Shown: positions 8,180 to 16,181, counted from the first letter of the stretch. The stretch is DNA of 45,873 bases from JAKFDK01 sp036676195 (GCA_036676195.1 JAKFDK010000089.1:1-45873); one strand, 5' to 3'. Translations and numbers: made by a program. Notes: a model not told the origin generated them from the letters alone.

Positions 8180-8701
8180 GTGCCAACATATACTTTTAAG
8201 GGCAATACCCCACAGATTGACCCGACTGCCTATATTGCCCCCGGTGCCCAGGTGATCGGCAATGTGAACCTGGGGCCGAACGTCAGTATCTGGTTTAACG
8301 CGGTGTTGCGCGGCGACACCAATTTCATTCGCGTCGGCGCTGGTACAAATATCCAGGATGGGGCCGTGGTGCATGTGGATCCAGGCGAACACTGGTGCAC
8401 CGTTGGGGAAAAGTGCGTCATCGGCCACCGGGCCATTGTGCATGGTGCCCGCATTGGCAACAAGTGCCTGGTGGGGATGGGCGCCATTGTCCTGAACGGG
8501 GCGGAACTGGGCGAGGGCTGCCTGGTGGGCGCCGGTGCGCTGGTGCCGCAGGGAAAGCAGTATCCCCCCGGTTCGGTGTTGCTGGGGGCGCCGGCCAAGG
8601 TGGTCAAGACGCTCACTCCGGCCGAGGTTGAAGAAATGATCGTGCGTGGGGCTGATCATTACGCCGCCAATGCGCAGGCATTTAAAGCCGAGGGAATTTA
8701 G
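8180..8701 (+). CDS. Gamma-carbonic anhydrase-like beta-helix protein
   Basis: This 173-residue trimeric beta-helix protein of the YrdA/PaaY/CaiE group starts at a GTG after GAGGAGG. Motifs are the GNVNLGPNVSIWFNAVLRGD segment, IQDGAVVHVDPG, and the metal-site histidines in GHRAIVHGARIGN and the early VVHV segment; the repeats end at LGAPAKVVKTLT. Bacterial members bind zinc or iron and some have carbonic anhydrase activity, but many have no measured activity, so the enzymatic role is uncertain. It is the second beta-helix protein here, after the one ending at 7922, but the two are different subfamilies and not a recent duplication. Confidence 0.85.
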   Translation: MPTYTFKGNTPQIDPTAYIAPGAQVIGNVNLGPNVSIWFNAVLRGDTNFIRVGAGTNIQDGAVVHVDPGEHWCTVGEKCVIGHRAIVHGARIGNKCLVGMGAIVLNGAELGEGCLVGAGALVPQGKQYPPGSVLLGAPAKVVKTLTPAEVEEMIVRGADHYAANAQAFKAEGI

Positions 8702-8783
8702 GCTTCCGGTCAACCGGGCATACTATCGGTCGGGACCACTCACCCGGCGAGCAGCGGGCAAATAGGATAGGAACTCAAGCGGG

Positions 8784-10208
8784 GTGACGCCGTTGCATTC
8801 AGGGCAGCGGGTACATTTTATAGGTATTGGTGGATACGGCATGAGCGGCCTGGCCCTGGTGTTGCTCAAGACCGGATACACGGTGACAGGTTCAGATGCT
8901 CGTCATAACGAGCGGATTGCCCGGCTGGAGCAGGCCGGCGCCACTGTGCACATTGGTCACGACCCGGCCTATGTACACGGAGCCGACGCGGTGGTATACA
9001 CCACCGACCTGCCGGCTGATAATCCCGAACTGGTGGCGGCCCGGCACAGTGGCATCCGTACGCTGCATCGCTCGGAACTGCTGGCGACCTTCGTGAACCG
9101 GCAGGCCGGGGTGGCGGTGACCGGCACGCACGGCAAGACCACTACGACCAGTATGGTTGCGCTATTGTTGGCCGAGGGCGGATTGGATCCTACGGCTATC
9201 ATCGGCGGCGATCTGGAGCAATTCGCCGGTAATGCTCGGGTCGGACAGGGCCCCCATGTGGTCGCCGAAGCCGATGAGTCCGACGGCAGCTTCCTGCGCT
9301 ATTACCCATCAGTGGCTGTGGTGACCAACCTGGAGCCAGAACACCTGGAGCATTACAACCATCGCTTCGATAACGTGCTGGCGGCATTCCGGCAGTTCCT
9401 CGGGCAGGTCAAAAGCGACGGCCTGGTGGTGGCCTGCGTGGACGACCCCCATGTGCTGGCGCTGGCACGGGAACTGCTTGGGCGTCCGGCTGTACCCAGG
9501 GTTGTCTTTTACGGCCTGGGGGCTGGCGCGGCCTGGACGGCCCGCGACATCCGCCCGCTGGTGGGCGGCACGGCCTTTACGGTGGTACGGGGCGGGGTGC
9601 CGCTGGGTGAAGTCCGCCTGGCGGTCCCCGGGCGACACAACGTGCTCAATGCCCTGGCTGCCATTGCCGTGGCAGACCACCTGGGCGTGGGTTTTGCCGC
9701 TGTTACCCGGGCACTGTCCGGCTTTCACGGCGCCAAGCGGCGGTTCCAGGTGATAGCTGAACAGGGCGGGGTCACCGTGGTGGACGATTATGCCCACCAT
9801 CCCACTGAGATCCGCGCTACCCTGCAGGCGGCCCGAGAGGCACTTACCGCCCGCGGGGGGCCGGGCCGGGTGGTGGCGGTGTTCCAGCCGCAGCGCTACA
9901 CGCGCACGGCCAATCTGCTGAATGAGTTTACCACGTGCTTTACAGACGCCGATCTGCTCGTACTGACCGAAATTTATTCCCCGGCCGGGGAGCAGCCGAT
10001 TCCCGGCGTGAGCAGTACGGTCCTGGCTGGGCGGATCGAGGCCCAGGAAGGGCGCCCGGTGCACCTGGTCAGTGATCAGCAGGAGATCACGCGTTTTCTG
10101 CTGGCACAGGTGCAGCCCGGAGACCTGGTATTGACTATGGGCGCCGGGGATATCTGGCAGGTGGCCCGGGCACTGGGGAAGGAACTGGCGGCCAACCAGA
10201 CCACCTGA
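8784..10208 (+). CDS. murC: UDP-N-acetylmuramate-L-alanine ligase
   Basis: MurC adds L-alanine to UDP-MurNAc in peptidoglycan precursor synthesis. The 474-residue product begins with the Rossmann motif FIGIGGYGMSGLA, has the ATP loop GTHGKTTTTSMVA near residues 112-124, and continues with EADESDGSFL, NLEPEHLEHY, VVDDYAHHPTEI and FQPQRYTRT, all MurC features. The GTG at 8784 is taken as start; a TTG nine bases later is an alternative and both lack a strong ribosome binding site. murA lies 1.7 kb downstream, with guaB between the two cell-wall genes. Confidence 0.95.
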   Translation: MTPLHSGQRVHFIGIGGYGMSGLALVLLKTGYTVTGSDARHNERIARLEQAGATVHIGHDPAYVHGADAVVYTTDLPADNPELVAARHSGIRTLHRSELLATFVNRQAGVAVTGTHGKTTTTSMVALLLAEGGLDPTAIIGGDLEQFAGNARVGQGPHVVAEADESDGSFLRYYPSVAVVTNLEPEHLEHYNHRFDNVLAAFRQFLGQVKSDGLVVACVDDPHVLALARELLGRPAVPRVVFYGLGAGAAWTARDIRPLVGGTAFTVVRGGVPLGEVRLAVPGRHNVLNALAAIAVADHLGVGFAAVTRALSGFHGAKRRFQVIAEQGGVTVVDDYAHHPTEIRATLQAAREALTARGGPGRVVAVFQPQRYTRTANLLNEFTTCFTDADLLVLTEIYSPAGEQPIPGVSSTVLAGRIEAQEGRPVHLVSDQQEITRFLLAQVQPGDLVLTMGAGDIWQVARALGKELAANQTT

Positions 10209-10283
10209 CTGCCGACCGGGCGGCCCGGCTCTCAGCCGTGCCGCCTGCCCTTGCGTAAACACCTGGCAATGCTGTATCGCCTG

Positions 10284-10292
10284 TGCTATAAT
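10284..10292 (+). promoter_or_regulatory. Extended -10 promoter of guaB
   Basis: TGC-TATAAT (10284-10292) is a perfect extended -10 element 30 bases before the guaB start. The best -35 at 17-base spacing (10264-10269, TGGCAA) is weak, as extended -10 promoters allow. Confidence 0.65.
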
Positions 10293-10322
10293 ACCGGAAA
10301 TCTGAGACCCGGAGGTGCTCCC

Positions 10323-11786
10323 GTGGAATTCGACCAGAAATTCGGCTCGGAGGCATTGACGTTCGACGACGTCCTCCTCATGCCGGCACGGTCGGAAGTC
10401 GTTCCCCGCGATGTGGATGTAGCCACGTGGCTCACCAAGGGTATTCGCTTGAACCTTCCCCTGGTCTCTTCTCCCATGGATACGGTTACTGAGGCCCGCA
10501 TGGCCATCGCGATGGCCCGTGAGGGCGGGATTGGATTTATCCATAAATCGCTCAGCATCGAATCCCAGGCCAAGGAAGTCGACAAAGTCAAGCGGTCTGA
10601 GCATGGCATTATTATTGATCCGGTGTTTTGCCACCCGGAGGACACCATCCGCACGGCGGACGAGATGATGGGCCATTACCATATCTCGGGTGTGCCGGTG
10701 GTGGACCATCAAGGTAAACTGGTAGGGATCCTGACCAACCGGGATCTCCGGTTTGAAGAAAACTGGGATCAACTGGTCGGTACGGTGATGACCCGTACAA
10801 ACCTGATTACGGCAGCAGTTGGTACCAGCCTGAACGAGGCCAAGGAGATTCTGCGCAAGTACAAGGTGGAAAAGCTGCCGCTGGTGGACGACGAGGGCTA
10901 CCTCAAGGGCCTGATCACCATCAAGGATATTGAGAAGGCCCGGAAGTATCCCAACTCGGCCAAGGATCCCCGGGGCCGTCTGCTGGCCGGTGCGGCAGTG
11001 GGTGTGACCCCGCAGATCATGGACAGGGTCGACGCCCTGGTGGAAGCCGGCGTCGATGTCATTATTGTCGACAGTGCCCACGGTCACTCCCGCAATGTCT
11101 TGGATGCGGTGGCCGACGTCAAGCGGCGGCATCCGAATCTGCAGCTTATTGCCGGCAACGTGGCGACCTTTGACGGCGCCCGCGACCTGTGCGAAGCTGG
11201 AGCCGACGGCGTTCGGGTGGGCATCGGGCCTGGCTCCATCTGCACTACCCGCGTGGTGGCCGGAATCGGCGTGCCGCAACTGACGGCTGTGTTCGACAGC
11301 GCCCGGGCCGCGTCCCAGTATGGCGTGCCGGTGATCGCCGACGGCGGCATTCGCTACAGCGGGGATGTGGTCAAGGCCCTGGCTGCCGGTGCCCACACGG
11401 TGATGCTGGGTTCCCTGCTGGCCGGGACCGACGAGTCACCGGGCGAAATGGAGATTTACCAGGGCCGCTCTTTCAAGGTGTACCGCGGCATGGGCTCCCT
11501 GGGGGCCATGCGCGACGGGTCGCCGGATCGTTACTTCCAGGAGCAGGGCCCCAAGCTGGTACCCGAAGGCATTGAAGGCCGGGTACCTTACCGGGGTTCC
11601 CTGTCGGATACCATCTTCCAACTGGTGGGCGGCCTGCGGGCTGGCATGGGCTATACCGGATCCCAGAACATGGAAGATCTGCGCACCAAATCCCGCTTCA
11701 TGCGCATCACCCATGCCGGTGTGCAGGAAAGCCATCCGCACGATGTTCAGATCACCAAAGAAGCACCGAACTATACAGTTCGGTAG
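10323..11786 (+). CDS. guaB: Inosine-5'-monophosphate dehydrogenase
   Basis: IMPDH oxidises IMP to XMP, the committed step to GMP. The GTG at 10323 lies 8 bases after CGGAGGTG and gives 487 residues; the open frame from 10251 includes only promoter sequence. The order is typical: an N-terminal barrel part (ALTFDDVLLMPARSEV), two CBS domains at about residues 95-220 (HISGVPVVDHQGKLVGIL, KLPLVDDEGYLKGL), then the barrel again with the catalytic loop GPGSICTTRVVAG, in which Cys307 is the nucleophile. MVGGLRAGMGYTG-like and the C-terminal ITKEAPNY are also present. A GC hairpin follows the stop. Confidence 0.96.
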   Translation: MEFDQKFGSEALTFDDVLLMPARSEVVPRDVDVATWLTKGIRLNLPLVSSPMDTVTEARMAIAMAREGGIGFIHKSLSIESQAKEVDKVKRSEHGIIIDPVFCHPEDTIRTADEMMGHYHISGVPVVDHQGKLVGILTNRDLRFEENWDQLVGTVMTRTNLITAAVGTSLNEAKEILRKYKVEKLPLVDDEGYLKGLITIKDIEKARKYPNSAKDPRGRLLAGAAVGVTPQIMDRVDALVEAGVDVIIVDSAHGHSRNVLDAVADVKRRHPNLQLIAGNVATFDGARDLCEAGADGVRVGIGPGSICTTRVVAGIGVPQLTAVFDSARAASQYGVPVIADGGIRYSGDVVKALAAGAHTVMLGSLLAGTDESPGEMEIYQGRSFKVYRGMGSLGAMRDGSPDRYFQEQGPKLVPEGIEGRVPYRGSLSDTIFQLVGGLRAGMGYTGSQNMEDLRTKSRFMRITHAGVQESHPHDVQITKEAPNYTVR

Positions 11787-11815
11787 GGCGCCCCGACCCC
11801 AGAGGTGGCGCAGAA

Positions 11816-11841
11816 GGTCCCCGGCCGCTGAGCCGGGGACC
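11816..11841 (+). terminator. Hairpin after guaB
   Basis: A perfect 10-bp stem, GGTCCCCGGC (11816-11825) with GCCGGGGACC (11832-11841), has a 6-base loop. No T-tract follows, so it may slow or stabilise rather than terminate transcription. Confidence 0.45.
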
Positions 11842-11904
11842 GGTCATGCGCGGCGATGACTGATCCCATCTCCACGGATCGGACAAGCAGGAGGGACTTC
11901 AGAG

Positions 11905-13185
11905 TTGGCAGCCAAGTTTGTGATCCGTGGCGGCCGGACCCTTTCCGGCCGAGTCACTGCCAGCGGCTCGAAAAACAGCGCGCTGCCGATTATTGCTGCG
12001 GCTGCATTGGCCGTGCAGGGCGAAACCATCCTGGAAAACGTCCCGAATTATACGGATATCCAGGATCTGTGCGAGATTCTGCGGGCACTGGGGGCCCGAA
12101 TTGAGTCCGTCGAAGAAGGAGTCCTGCAGATTCGGGCGCAGGATCTGGACGGACATGCGGCTCCGTATCACCTGGCCCGTAAGCTGCGGGGCTCTACCTA
12201 CGTGATGGGTCTGCTGCTGGCCCGGCTCGGCAAGGGTGAAGTGGCCTGTCCGGGGGGATGCGACATCGGGGCGCGCCCGGTCGACTTTCATCTGAAGGGC
12301 TTCAGGGCTCTGGGTGCGCATGTTCAGGTGGAACGGGGGGCCATGGTGGCCGAAGATGTGCACCTGGTGGGGACCCGCTTTTACGTGGACCGGGCCAGCT
12401 TTGGCACGACCATCAACATGATGATCACCGGTTGCCTGGCACAGGGAACCACGGTGCTGGAAAACGCGGCCTGTGAGCCGGAGATTGTGGACCTGGCCAA
12501 TTTCCTGAACAAGATGGGGGCGCGGGTGCGGGGCGCCGGCACCAACACCATTCGCATTGAGGGTGTGGAGCGGTTGGCCGGGGCCAGGCACGAGATTATC
12601 CCCGATCGCCTGGAAACCGGCACCTACATGATTGCCGCGGCTCTGACCGGCGGCGACGTGGTGGTGGAAAACTGTGTGCCCGAGCACCTGCGGACCGTTG
12701 CAGCCAAGCTGGAGGAAGCAGGCCAGGAGATTATCGAGGGCGATGACCTGCTGCGTTGCCGGGGCCGCCGCCCTGTTCAGGCGGCAGACATTGAAACCCA
12801 GGTGCACCCGGGCTTCCCCACTGACCTGCAGTCACCGTGGGTTTCGTTGATGACCCTCTGCTCCGGCGTGTCGGTGATTAACGAGACCATTTTTGAAAAC
12901 CGCTTCAGCTTCACCAACGAACTGGTGCGTATGGGTGCCAACATCAAGGTCGACCGGAACACGGCCATTGTGCGAGGGGTGGAGCGGCTGACCGGCGCGC
13001 CCGTGGAAGCCCACGAACTGCGGGGTGGCGTGGCGCTGGTTCTGGCTGCTCTGGCGGCGGAGGGCACTACCGAGATGGGCGGCGTCAGATACGTGGACCG
13101 GGGCTATCACCAGCTTGAGGCCAAGTTGGCAGCCCTGGGCGCCGATATTGAACGGGAGCACGTCGAGCCCGAGCCGGTGGACTGA
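11905..13185 (+). CDS. murA: UDP-N-acetylglucosamine 1-carboxyvinyltransferase
   Basis: MurA performs the first committed step of peptidoglycan synthesis, transferring enolpyruvate from PEP to UDP-GlcNAc. The 426-residue protein starts at TTG 11905 behind AGGAGGGA. The N-terminus reads FVIRGGRTLSGRVTASGSKN, and the fosfomycin-reactive loop is CPGGCDIGARPVDFH with the catalytic Cys at residue 119, so the Cys form (fosfomycin-sensitive type) is present. Later landmarks are IPDRLETGTYMIAAALTGG, HPGFPTDLQSPW and HELRGGVALVLAALAAEGTT. A strong terminator follows directly. Confidence 0.96.
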   Translation: MAAKFVIRGGRTLSGRVTASGSKNSALPIIAAAALAVQGETILENVPNYTDIQDLCEILRALGARIESVEEGVLQIRAQDLDGHAAPYHLARKLRGSTYVMGLLLARLGKGEVACPGGCDIGARPVDFHLKGFRALGAHVQVERGAMVAEDVHLVGTRFYVDRASFGTTINMMITGCLAQGTTVLENAACEPEIVDLANFLNKMGARVRGAGTNTIRIEGVERLAGARHEIIPDRLETGTYMIAAALTGGDVVVENCVPEHLRTVAAKLEEAGQEIIEGDDLLRCRGRRPVQAADIETQVHPGFPTDLQSPWVSLMTLCSGVSVINETIFENRFSFTNELVRMGANIKVDRNTAIVRGVERLTGAPVEAHELRGGVALVLAALAAEGTTEMGGVRYVDRGYHQLEAKLAALGADIEREHVEPEPVD

Positions 13186-13213
13186 GACCGTTACGCGGCC
13201 AACGAGCATACGT

Positions 13214-13249
13214 AAACACCCCCTGGCCTGAGCCGCCAGGGGGTGTTTT
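13214..13249. terminator. Strong, probably bidirectional terminator after murA
   Basis: A 14-bp perfect stem, AAACACCCCCTGGC (13214-13227) with GCCAGGGGGTGTTT (13235-13248), has a 7-base loop. It is followed by T on the plus strand and, because the stem starts with AAA, by TTT on the minus strand. It can serve murA and the convergent small gene ending at 13259. Confidence 0.9.
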
Positions 13250-13258
13250 GCATCCCAT

Positions 13259-13432
13259 TCAGTCGATGGCAGCCAGCCCAAGAACAAAGATGATCACCAA
13301 TAGGATCAGGAAGAAATTAGCGGCGGGCGGCTGGGGCGGACGCGGTGGGCGCGGCGGGCGGGGCGGGCGCCGGTCGCGGCGGTCGCGGCGGTCACGCTGG
13401 CTCATGTTCAGGCCGGAACAGATTAGGTCCAC
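13259..13432 (-). CDS. Small Arg/Pro-rich single-span membrane protein (57 aa)
   Basis: The frame continues upstream to an ATG at 13498, but the GTG at 13432 lies 6 bases after GGGAGGTG and is the likely start. The product has a short head, then three RDR units, then four PPR/PPQ units (residues about 24-38), then AANFFLILLVIIFVLGLAAID, a clear C-terminal membrane span with almost nothing after it. The basic, proline-rich head would face the cytoplasm. A minus-strand promoter candidate is CAGACA, 18 bases, TATTAT. I know no family; tail-anchored small proteins of this kind are often sporulation or envelope proteins. It shares its upstream region with the DnaA-box cluster. Confidence 0.65.
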   Translation of the reverse strand: MDLICSGLNMSQRDRRDRRDRRPPRPPRPPRPPQPPAANFFLILLVIIFVLGLAAID

Positions 13433-13487
13433 AGCGGACACCTCCCAGTTGACATAATACGCAAGTTCATCACAACATGTCTGGGGA

Positions 13488-13543
13488 TTAGTCCACAATT
13501 ACTGTGGATAACCTGTGGATACTGTGAACAATGTTGAGGATAA
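13488..13543. promoter_or_regulatory. Cluster of DnaA-box-like 9-mers
   Basis: TGTGGATAA at 13503-13511 is the exact reverse complement of the consensus TTATCCACA. One-mismatch copies follow at 13514-13522 (TGTGGATAC) and 13535-13543 (TGAGGATAA), with a weaker one at 13523-13531 (TGTGAACAA). A degenerate copy in the other orientation is at 13489-13497. The four direct copies start 9 to 12 bases apart, roughly one per helical turn, in an AT-rich gap between a minus-strand small gene and the gerMN-type gene. No dnaA, dnaN or recF is nearby, so this is more likely a DnaA-binding control or titration site than the origin. Confidence 0.6.
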
Positions 13544-13649
13544 CATGGGGGTAGCGCGCAATTCGTCGGCGGTTGTGGTACATTGGCAAGCGCGGGGTCT
13601 CTGCCCCGGGGGCCGGGACCTCAGCCGTATCATTGGGGAGGCAGTGGCC

Positions 13650-14237
13650 ATGCAGCGTTGGATTGTGGCGCTTTGGCTGGTTTTTTCGCTGGTCGCAGCG
13701 GCCTGCACGCGGCCGCCTGCCCCGTCTGAGCCTGCCCCTGTCGGCCGGGAGAGTCCGGCTCCACCGACTCCCGTCGGGCCCGGGCCGGCCGATCCCGCGA
13801 CGCCTCTGTCGCCGCCGCCGGGGCAGGTGCTGACCACGACGGTTTATTTCAGTGACACCGACGCCATGTATTTGCGCCCGACCAGCCGGCAGGTGAGTGC
13901 CGAGCACCCGGCGCTGGATGCCGCCCGAGCGCTGACAGCCGGACCGGTTCCAGCGGAGGCCGGGCTCTATCCCACGATACCCCCGGGGACCCGAGTGCTG
14001 GGGGTGAACATCCGGGACGGCGTGGCCACCGTGAACTTCTCCCGCGAGTTACAGGATAAGTTCGTCGGCGGCTCGGCAGGGGAAATCATGCTGATTTATT
14101 CCCTGGTCAATACCCTGACTGAGTTCAACAGTATCCGGGCCGTGCAACTGACGGTAGAGGGCCGGCCGCTTACGACCCTGGGTCATGCCGACCTGACCCA
14201 GCCGGTACACCGCCGTGCCGATCTGATCAAGTCGTAA
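13650..14237 (+). CDS. GerMN-domain lipoprotein (spore germination/sporulation type)
   Basis: The ATG at 13650, behind GGGGAGG, gives a classic lipoprotein signal: MQRWIVALWLVFSLVAAAC with the lipid-modified Cys near residue 19. The longer frame from 13515 would bury this signal, so it is not used. A Pro-rich linker (residues about 21-55) precedes a single GerMN domain (TVYFSDTDAMYLRPTSRQV, HPALDAARALTAGPVP, GTRVLGVNIRDGVATVNFS, IMLIYSLVNTLTEFNSIRAVQL). GerMN domains occur in GerM of sporulating Bacilli, which acts at the engulfment and cortex stages, and in other exported lipoproteins. The product is 195 residues, one domain, shorter than two-domain GerM. Confidence 0.88.
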   Translation: MQRWIVALWLVFSLVAAACTRPPAPSEPAPVGRESPAPPTPVGPGPADPATPLSPPPGQVLTTTVYFSDTDAMYLRPTSRQVSAEHPALDAARALTAGPVPAEAGLYPTIPPGTRVLGVNIRDGVATVNFSRELQDKFVGGSAGEIMLIYSLVNTLTEFNSIRAVQLTVEGRPLTTLGHADLTQPVHRRADLIKS

Positions 14238-14257
14238 CAGGGCGGGGGGTGAAGCCG

Positions 14258-14845
14258 TCACGGCCGCTCACCCCGATACCACAGGGCCAGCAACTGTGCC
14301 CCGTCGGAGACGGCCGGGATGCCCGGAGCCGGCAGACCGGCAGCCGAGATTTCAGAGGCCGGCAACCCGGCGGACGTCACCCCGGCGGCCGGCAACTCGG
14401 CAGACGGCACCCCCGCGGCCGGCAGCAGGTTAGCGACCGTTTCCCAGCCGTTGAGGAAGGCGCTGCCCCAGAGCAGCAGGGCCGGCATGCCTTCCGGTTC
14501 CAGGGTGCGGGCGCTGTACCAGGCCGCACCTGCCGCCAGTGCGTTGGCCGCCGGCCCGCCCAACAGGTAAACTGCCCGGCGCCACCGGCCGGGAGGCAGG
14601 GCGGATCCCACGCAGCAGCCGAAAAACGGCAGCATCCCCACTTGCAGCCGCCAGTCAGACCGGTGCATACAGGCCCCCGGGCCGGCGCCGATCACCAGCA
14701 GGCGGAGCCGCCCCCCCACCGCCCGCAGGCAAAAGGCGTGGCCCAGTTCGTGCAGGGCAGTGGCGACCCAGGCCAGCGTCTGCCACGCCGCCGCCAGCCA
14801 AATGACGGTCAGCAGGTCCGCCACGTCCTGTCGCAGGGTAGCCAC
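14258..14845 (-). CDS. M50-like intramembrane metalloprotease with repeat insertion
   Basis: The frame is open far upstream, into the antisense of the thiolase gene. The GTG at 14845 is the best start, though its GGTGGGGAG site is very close, so the start is uncertain. From it, HELGH (the zinc-binding HExxH) is at residues 32-36 inside a hydrophobic segment, followed by further hydrophobic stretches (AVYLLGGPAANALAAGAAWY). M50 proteases have a second motif of the form NLxP...DG carrying the third zinc ligand. Here NLLPA and SDGAQLL (Asp near residue 181) are present but separated by about 40 residues of Ala/Gly/Pro-rich repeat encoded by 30-bp tandem units. Small M50 proteins cleave membrane-bound substrates such as anti-sigma factors or signal peptides. 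Activity here is uncertain because of the insertion. Confidence 0.75.
   Translation of the reverse strand: MATLRQDVADLLTVIWLAAAWQTLAWVATALHELGHAFCLRAVGGRLRLLVIGAGPGACMHRSDWRLQVGMLPFFGCCVGSALPPGRWRRAVYLLGGPAANALAAGAAWYSARTLEPEGMPALLLWGSAFLNGWETVANLLPAAGVPSAELPAAGVTSAGLPASEISAAGLPAPGIPAVSDGAQLLALWYRGERP
14327..14425. repeat. 30-bp in-frame tandem repeat
   Basis: Three consecutive 30-bp units start at 14327, 14357 and 14387, each beginning [A/G]GCCGGCA and sharing a CGGC(A/G)G segment in the middle; a fourth partial unit starts at 14417. The period is a multiple of three, so repeat number can change without breaking the M50 frame. It encodes degenerate decapeptides of the PAAGVxSAGL type. Confidence 0.8.
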
Positions 14846-14860
14846 CTCCCCACCAGCCGG

Positions 14861-14889
14861 TTGTTTGTGGCGGTGCGGTTCAGTAAAAT
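14861..14889 (+). promoter_or_regulatory. Sigma-A promoter of the thiolase operon
   Basis: TTGTTT (14861-14866), a 17-base spacer and TAAAAT (14884-14889) lie about 50 bases before the thiolase start. The promoter overlaps the upstream region of the divergent M50-like gene. Confidence 0.6.
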
Positions 14890-14941
14890 GGGGGATGTAG
14901 CCATGGCCGGAAGCCCTCATTTTCGCAAGGGAGATGGGACT

Positions 14942-16135
14942 GTGTCCGATCGCACCGCCGTGATCGTCAGCGCCGCCCGCACGCCGTTCGGAGCGTTTGG
15001 GGGCGCCTTTCGGGACTTGCAGGCGACCGATCTGGGTGCGCTGGCCATCCGCGCCGCTGTGCAGCGGGCCGCGCTGACGGGGCGGGAAGCCGAGATCGAG
15101 AACGTCTTCATGGGTATGGTGATCCAGGCGGGAGCGGGGCAGATTCCGTCCCGACAGGCGACGGTCAAGGCGGGCTTGCCGGTATCGGTACCGTCGGAGA
15201 CTATTAACAAGGTATGCGCCTCCAGCCTGCGCGCCGTCAATCTGGCGGGTATGATGATTCAGGCGGGCGAGGCCGGGGTGGTGGTGTCCGGTGGCATGGA
15301 GAGCATGTCCAACGCTCCTTACCTGCTGCCGGAGGCCCGTTGGGGTTACCGTATGGGTCACCGGCAGGTCCTGGATGCCATGACCCACGACGGACTCTGG
15401 TGCGCGTTCGGTGACTGTTCCATGGGCAGTTACGGCACCCGGGGCGCCGCCGAGTACAAGCTCTCCCGCAGTATGCAGGACGAGTGGGCTTACCGCAGCC
15501 ATGTGCGGGCGCAGGCAGCCTACACGGCGGGCAAGTTTGCCGAAGAGGTCATTCCGGTGCCGGTACCCCAGAAAAAGGGTGAGCCGCGGCTGGTGGAGCG
15601 GGACGAATCGATCCGGTCTGACACCAGCCTGGAAAAGCTGGCGGCCCTCAAGCCGGCCTTTGACAAGGACGGCACCATCACCGCCGGCAACGCTCCTTCA
15701 GTCAACGACGGGGCCACCGCCCTGGTGGTCATGAGCCGGGAGCAGGCCGAGGCGCGGGGGCTGGAGATTCTGGCTACCCTGGTCAGCAGCGGGCAGCATT
15801 CGGAAGAGGCGGGCAATCTGCACACGGTACCGGCCCGGGCCGGGCTCAAGGCCCTGCACAAGGCTGGGCTGTCCACGCGCGACCTGGAACTGGTCGAGAT
15901 AAACGAGGCTTTTGCGGCCATCACCCTGGCCAGCAGCCAGATCCTTGAGGTAGATTTGGAAAAGGTCAACGTCAACGGTGGCGCCGTCGCGATGGGACAC
16001 CCTATCGGGGCCAGCGGCGGGCGCATTCTGATGACGCTGATATATGAACTGCGCCGGCGCGGCGGTGGATACGGACTGGCGGCCATCTGCTCCGGCGGTG
16101 GCCAGGGCGAGGCCACGCTGGTCCGGGTGGGCTGA
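14942..16135 (+). CDS. Acetyl-CoA C-acetyltransferase (thiolase)
   Basis: Thiolase condenses two acetyl-CoA to acetoacetyl-CoA or runs in reverse in beta-oxidation. The open frame begins far upstream at 14249, but only the part from GTG 14942, behind AAGGGAGAT, is thiolase: VIVSAARTPFGAFGGAF is the standard N-terminus. Catalytic residues are visible: Cys92 in NKVCASSLRAV, His in GGAVAMGHPIGASGGRI, and the second Cys in AAICSGGGQGEA. Length is 397 residues. It is followed 46 bases later by a 3-hydroxyacyl-CoA dehydrogenase gene, so the pair likely performs the acetyl-CoA to 3-hydroxybutyryl-CoA steps, in butyrate, polyhydroxyalkanoate or fatty-acid metabolism. Confidence 0.95.
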   Translation: MSDRTAVIVSAARTPFGAFGGAFRDLQATDLGALAIRAAVQRAALTGREAEIENVFMGMVIQAGAGQIPSRQATVKAGLPVSVPSETINKVCASSLRAVNLAGMMIQAGEAGVVVSGGMESMSNAPYLLPEARWGYRMGHRQVLDAMTHDGLWCAFGDCSMGSYGTRGAAEYKLSRSMQDEWAYRSHVRAQAAYTAGKFAEEVIPVPVPQKKGEPRLVERDESIRSDTSLEKLAALKPAFDKDGTITAGNAPSVNDGATALVVMSREQAEARGLEILATLVSSGQHSEEAGNLHTVPARAGLKALHKAGLSTRDLELVEINEAFAAITLASSQILEVDLEKVNVNGGAVAMGHPIGASGGRILMTLIYELRRRGGGYGLAAICSGGGQGEATLVRVG

Positions 16136-16181
16136 CGCCGGGCGCAGGTCGATAGGGCACCAATTTCAGGAGGGGACCAGT

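Noticed and set aside
9309..11396. Minus-strand frame of 695 codons
   Set aside because: It is antisense to murC and guaB, both strongly recognised, and its product is His/Gln/Gly-rich without domains. Long antisense frames are expected at this GC content.
13214..13249. Possible CRISPR or mobile-element repeat among the GC hairpins
   Set aside because: The hairpins in the window differ in sequence, lie at operon ends, and are single or, in the nir case, explained by a local duplication. No spacer-repeat array, transposase or integrase was seen.
13488..13543. DnaA boxes taken as the chromosome origin
   Set aside because: No dnaA, dnaN, recF, gyrase or ParAB gene flanks the site and there is no long AT-rich unwinding stretch, so I only call a DnaA-binding cluster.
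14249..14941. N-terminal extension of the thiolase frame
   Set aside because: The extra 230 codons are antisense to the M50-like gene and carry no thiolase sequence; GTG 14942 has a ribosome binding site and gives the normal start.
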